From: Anaerolineae bacterium
GTDB taxonomy: Bacteria > Chloroflexota > Anaerolineae > Aggregatilineales > Phototrophicaceae
NCBI GenBank assembly: GCA_025454675.1
Contig: JALONZ010000111.1
Span: forward strand, 1 to 6,570
Length of the DNA stretch: 6,570 nucleotides
Direction of reading: 5' to 3'
Part shown: positions 4,738-6,570 of the stretch, piece by piece
Numbering within the stretch: the stretch's first letter is position 1
How the letters are laid out: each line of letters opens with the position of its first letter
Program-made: the position numbers and the translations under genes
Notes under the pieces: model-generated
Seen by the model: the letters and a program-made list of their open reading frames with translations, nothing else
What the model was told of the DNA's origin: nothing
Databases searched by the model: none

Positions 4738-6450
4738 ATGGCAGACGAAACTGTAGATTTTGTGGTTGTTGGGTCTGGATTTGGTGGCAGTGTTTCTGCG
4801 ATGCGCCTCACCGAAAAGGGGTATAAGGTGATGGTGTTGGAACGGGGCAAACGGTATGAAGATGACCAATTCCCCAAAAGCAATTGGAATTTGCCCAAAT
4901 TTTTGTGGTATCCCCTATTTCGGTGTTTCGGCATCTTTGAAATCACCCTCATGAACAACGTCATGGCATTGCATGGCAGTGGTGTGGGCGGTGGCAGTTT
5001 GGTTTATGCCAATGTGTTGATGGAGCCAGACGAAAAATTGTTTGATGCCCCGTCTTGGCGCGATTTTGGTGATTGGAAGACCCTGCTCCGTCCTCATTAT
5101 GACACCGCCAAGCGCATGTTCGGCGTGACGGCAAATCCGCGCATGTCGCCCGCCGATGACATCCTGAAAGAAATCGCCCGCGAATTGGGCAAAGAAGCCA
5201 CCTTCAAACCCGCCAATGTCGCCGTATTTTTTGGTGATGAGGACAAAGAAGGGCAAACTGTCCCCGACCCGTTTTTTGGTGGTGAAGGTCCCGACCGCGC
5301 GGGTTGTATTCATTGTGGCGGGTGTATGGTGGGCTGTCGGCATAACGCCAAAAACACACTGACGAAAAATTATTTGTATTTTGCGGAAAAATGGGGCGCA
5401 CAAATCCGTGCCGAAGCGCAAGTGGTGGATATTCGTCCATTACCCGCAGGTCAAGCTGATGGCGCACGCTATGAGGTGGTGTATCAAAAATCTACGGCGT
5501 GGATTCCTAAGCTGACGCGCAAAATTGTGCGGACGCGCAATGTGGTTGTATCGGCGCATGTGACAGGCACACTCAAATTATTGTTCCATTGCCGTGATAT
5601 ATCCAAATCGCTCCCCAATTTATCTCCGCGTTTGGGCGAAATGGTGCGGACGAATAGCGAAACGATTCCGGGTAGCACCTCGTATGATAAGGATATTGAT
5701 TTTTCGACCGGCATCGCCATCACATCGTTATTCAAATTAGACGAAAATACCCATCTCGAACCCGTCCGTTATCCAAAAGGGTCGGGCTTCATCCGCATGT
5801 TAGCCATGCCCATGATTGGCGCAGGTGGCACAACATTAGGTCGGTTGGGGCGTGCATTAAAATTGGTCATCACCCGCCCGCGTGACTTTTTCTATACCAA
5901 AGTATATGCAAAATGGGCAACGAGAAGCACGATTCTGCTGTTTATGCAAACCGAAGATAGCACCATGCGCGTGCGTTTGGGTCGGAATGTGTTCACAGGT
6001 GGGCGACGCGGATTGGTCTCACGGTTGAATCCGGGTGAGCGCATCTCGCCACCATTTGAAGTGTCACAGGGCATCACGCAAAAATTTGCGGATAAGACCA
6101 ATGGTGTGCCACAAGATGCCATCCCAGAGGCATTACTCGGCATCCCCACCACCGCGCACTTGTTAGGTGGGTGTCCAATGGGGCATACCGCCGAAAAAGG
6201 TGTGGTAAATGACAAATTGCAAGTGAATAATTATGATGGGTTGTATGTGATTGACGGGTCTATCATCCCCGGAAATCCGGGCATTAACCCCAGCCTGACC
6301 ATCACCGCATTGGCAGAATACGCCATGAGTCATATCCCCGCCAAAGACGGCGCAAAAGCCCGTCCGCCGATGGGGGTTGGCGCACCCTATACCCCGAAAA
6401 AGCCAGAAAATAAACCGACACAAGAACCCGAATTGATGGCGGGTGATTAG
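4738..6450 (+). CDS. GMC-family FAD-dependent oxidoreductase, cholesterol-oxidase (ChoD)-like
   Basis: This 570-aa flavoprotein resembles mycobacterial ChoD-type proteins, as far as I recall their sequence. GMC enzymes oxidise alcohols or sterols using FAD. The FAD-binding loop is GSGFGG (12-17) with acidic E35 in VLERG. The GMC signature region HGSGVGGGSLVYAN is at 79-92. A Cys cluster C190-x2-C193-x2-C196-x3-C200 precedes NAKNTLTKNY. The C-terminal FAD/substrate part has the likely catalytic pair H474 (TAHLLGG) and N517 (NPSLTIT), equivalent to the His/Asn pair of cholesterol oxidases. The region normally reading AAG-x-x-G-T is here SAHVTGT, with His at 274. A Pro/Lys-rich tail (about 540-570) is probably disordered. 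No signal peptide or Tat motif is seen. The true substrate is not established: many ChoD-like proteins are not proven sterol oxidases. The gene is last before a strong terminator. Confidence 0.93.
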   Translation: MADETVDFVVVGSGFGGSVSAMRLTEKGYKVMVLERGKRYEDDQFPKSNWNLPKFLWYPLFRCFGIFEITLMNNVMALHGSGVGGGSLVYANVLMEPDEKLFDAPSWRDFGDWKTLLRPHYDTAKRMFGVTANPRMSPADDILKEIARELGKEATFKPANVAVFFGDEDKEGQTVPDPFFGGEGPDRAGCIHCGGCMVGCRHNAKNTLTKNYLYFAEKWGAQIRAEAQVVDIRPLPAGQADGARYEVVYQKSTAWIPKLTRKIVRTRNVVVSAHVTGTLKLLFHCRDISKSLPNLSPRLGEMVRTNSETIPGSTSYDKDIDFSTGIAITSLFKLDENTHLEPVRYPKGSGFIRMLAMPMIGAGGTTLGRLGRALKLVITRPRDFFYTKVYAKWATRSTILLFMQTEDSTMRVRLGRNVFTGGRRGLVSRLNPGERISPPFEVSQGITQKFADKTNGVPQDAIPEALLGIPTTAHLLGGCPMGHTAEKGVVNDKLQVNNYDGLYVIDGSIIPGNPGINPSLTITALAEYAMSHIPAKDGAKARPPMGVGAPYTPKKPENKPTQEPELMAGD

Positions 6451-6454
6451 AATC

Positions 6455-6486
6455 AAAGAAGGGCGCATACAGTTGCGCCCTTTTTT
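6455..6486 (+). terminator. Rho-independent terminator after the GMC gene
   Basis: A perfect 7-bp GC-rich stem (GGGCGCA 6461-6467 with TGCGCCC 6474-6480) closes a 6-nt loop and is followed by six T. Preceding A-rich bases can pair with the T-run, lengthening the stem to about 13 pairs with one G-T. It begins 5 nt after the stop codon. On the minus strand it is followed by TTCTTT, so weak bidirectional function is possible. Confidence 0.92.
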
Positions 6487-6499
6487 ATAATTTCCCTAT

Positions 6500-6526
6500 G
6501 AAATAGGTGTTATCTTACCTCATTTC
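6500..6526. repeat. Bulged inverted repeat in the right-edge intergenic DNA
   Basis: GAAATAGGT (6500-6508) pairs with ACCTCATTTC (6517-6526) over 9 bp with one bulged C and an 8-nt loop. No T-run follows on the plus strand, so it is not an ordinary terminator. The rest of 6487-6570 holds nothing I can support. Confidence 0.45.
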
Positions 6527-6570
6527 ACCTTGAATTGGGTATCTATTTGCGCTTATCAAAATTTGCCTAG

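Noticed and set aside
4915..5421. Long minus-strand open frame (168 codons) inside the GMC gene
   Set aside because: It lies entirely opposite a gene with clear family motifs, shows no recognisable domain, and has no convincing ribosome binding site. It is a shadow of the coding strand.
6515..6568. Possible C-terminal tail (17 codons) of a converging minus-strand gene at the right edge
   Set aside because: An open stretch ending in TAA is present, but 17 codons with no recognisable sequence are too few to claim a gene.
1..6570. Mobile element, CRISPR array, defence or phage system
   Set aside because: No transposase, integrase, terminal repeats, regular spacers or defence-type domains are seen; all genes are ordinary enzyme, kinase or wall-binding families.

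Overview
The window looks like ordinary bacterial chromosome of moderate GC. It is densely coded, with several same-strand gene pairs and at least one TTG start. A membrane-spanning PknB-type Ser/Thr kinase with a Pro/Tyr/Gln-rich linker lies next to a small LysM lipoprotein. Together with the codon style, this suggests a Chloroflexota (Anaerolineae-like) bacterium. That assignment is an inference and not firm; an actinobacterium is less likely at this base composition. I see no rRNA, tRNA, insertion sequence, CRISPR array, phage gene or attachment site.

Left half, minus strand. Reading leftward from about 3033, the genes are: a 557-aa transmembrane Ser/Thr protein kinase (1360-3033, TTG start); a 105-aa LysM lipoprotein 5 nt downstream (1037-1354); a 236-aa short-chain dehydrogenase resembling the dihydropteridine-reductase type (263-973); and the first 60 codons of an OsmC-family thiol peroxidase-like protein that runs off the left edge (1-180). 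Kinase and LysM form a clear operon. The SDR and OsmC genes could be read through or have their own promoters.

Right half, plus strand. A 90-bp divergent intergenic region (3034-3123) carries back-to-back promoter-like elements. It starts a plus-strand set: a classical SDR (3124-3909), an MBL-fold metallohydrolase whose ATG directly follows the SDR stop codon (3910-4629), and, after a 108-bp gap with its own promoter-like and palindromic sequence, a large GMC/cholesterol-oxidase-like flavoprotein (4738-6450). A strong intrinsic terminator follows at 6455-6486. The last 84 bp contain no supported gene, only a bulged hairpin.

Working together: the kinase/LysM pair suggests envelope (peptidoglycan) sensing or signalling. 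The plus-strand SDR, hydrolase and flavoprotein are all small-molecule enzymes, and a shared role in oxidising a hydrophobic alcohol, sterol or fatty compound is plausible but unproven. Nothing here proves a new system. The most notable points are the kinase's unassigned extracytoplasmic domain beside a LysM lipoprotein, the SDR with Ala at its catalytic-Ser position, and the GMC protein with a ferredoxin-like Cys cluster and an unusual His in a normally Gly-containing motif.
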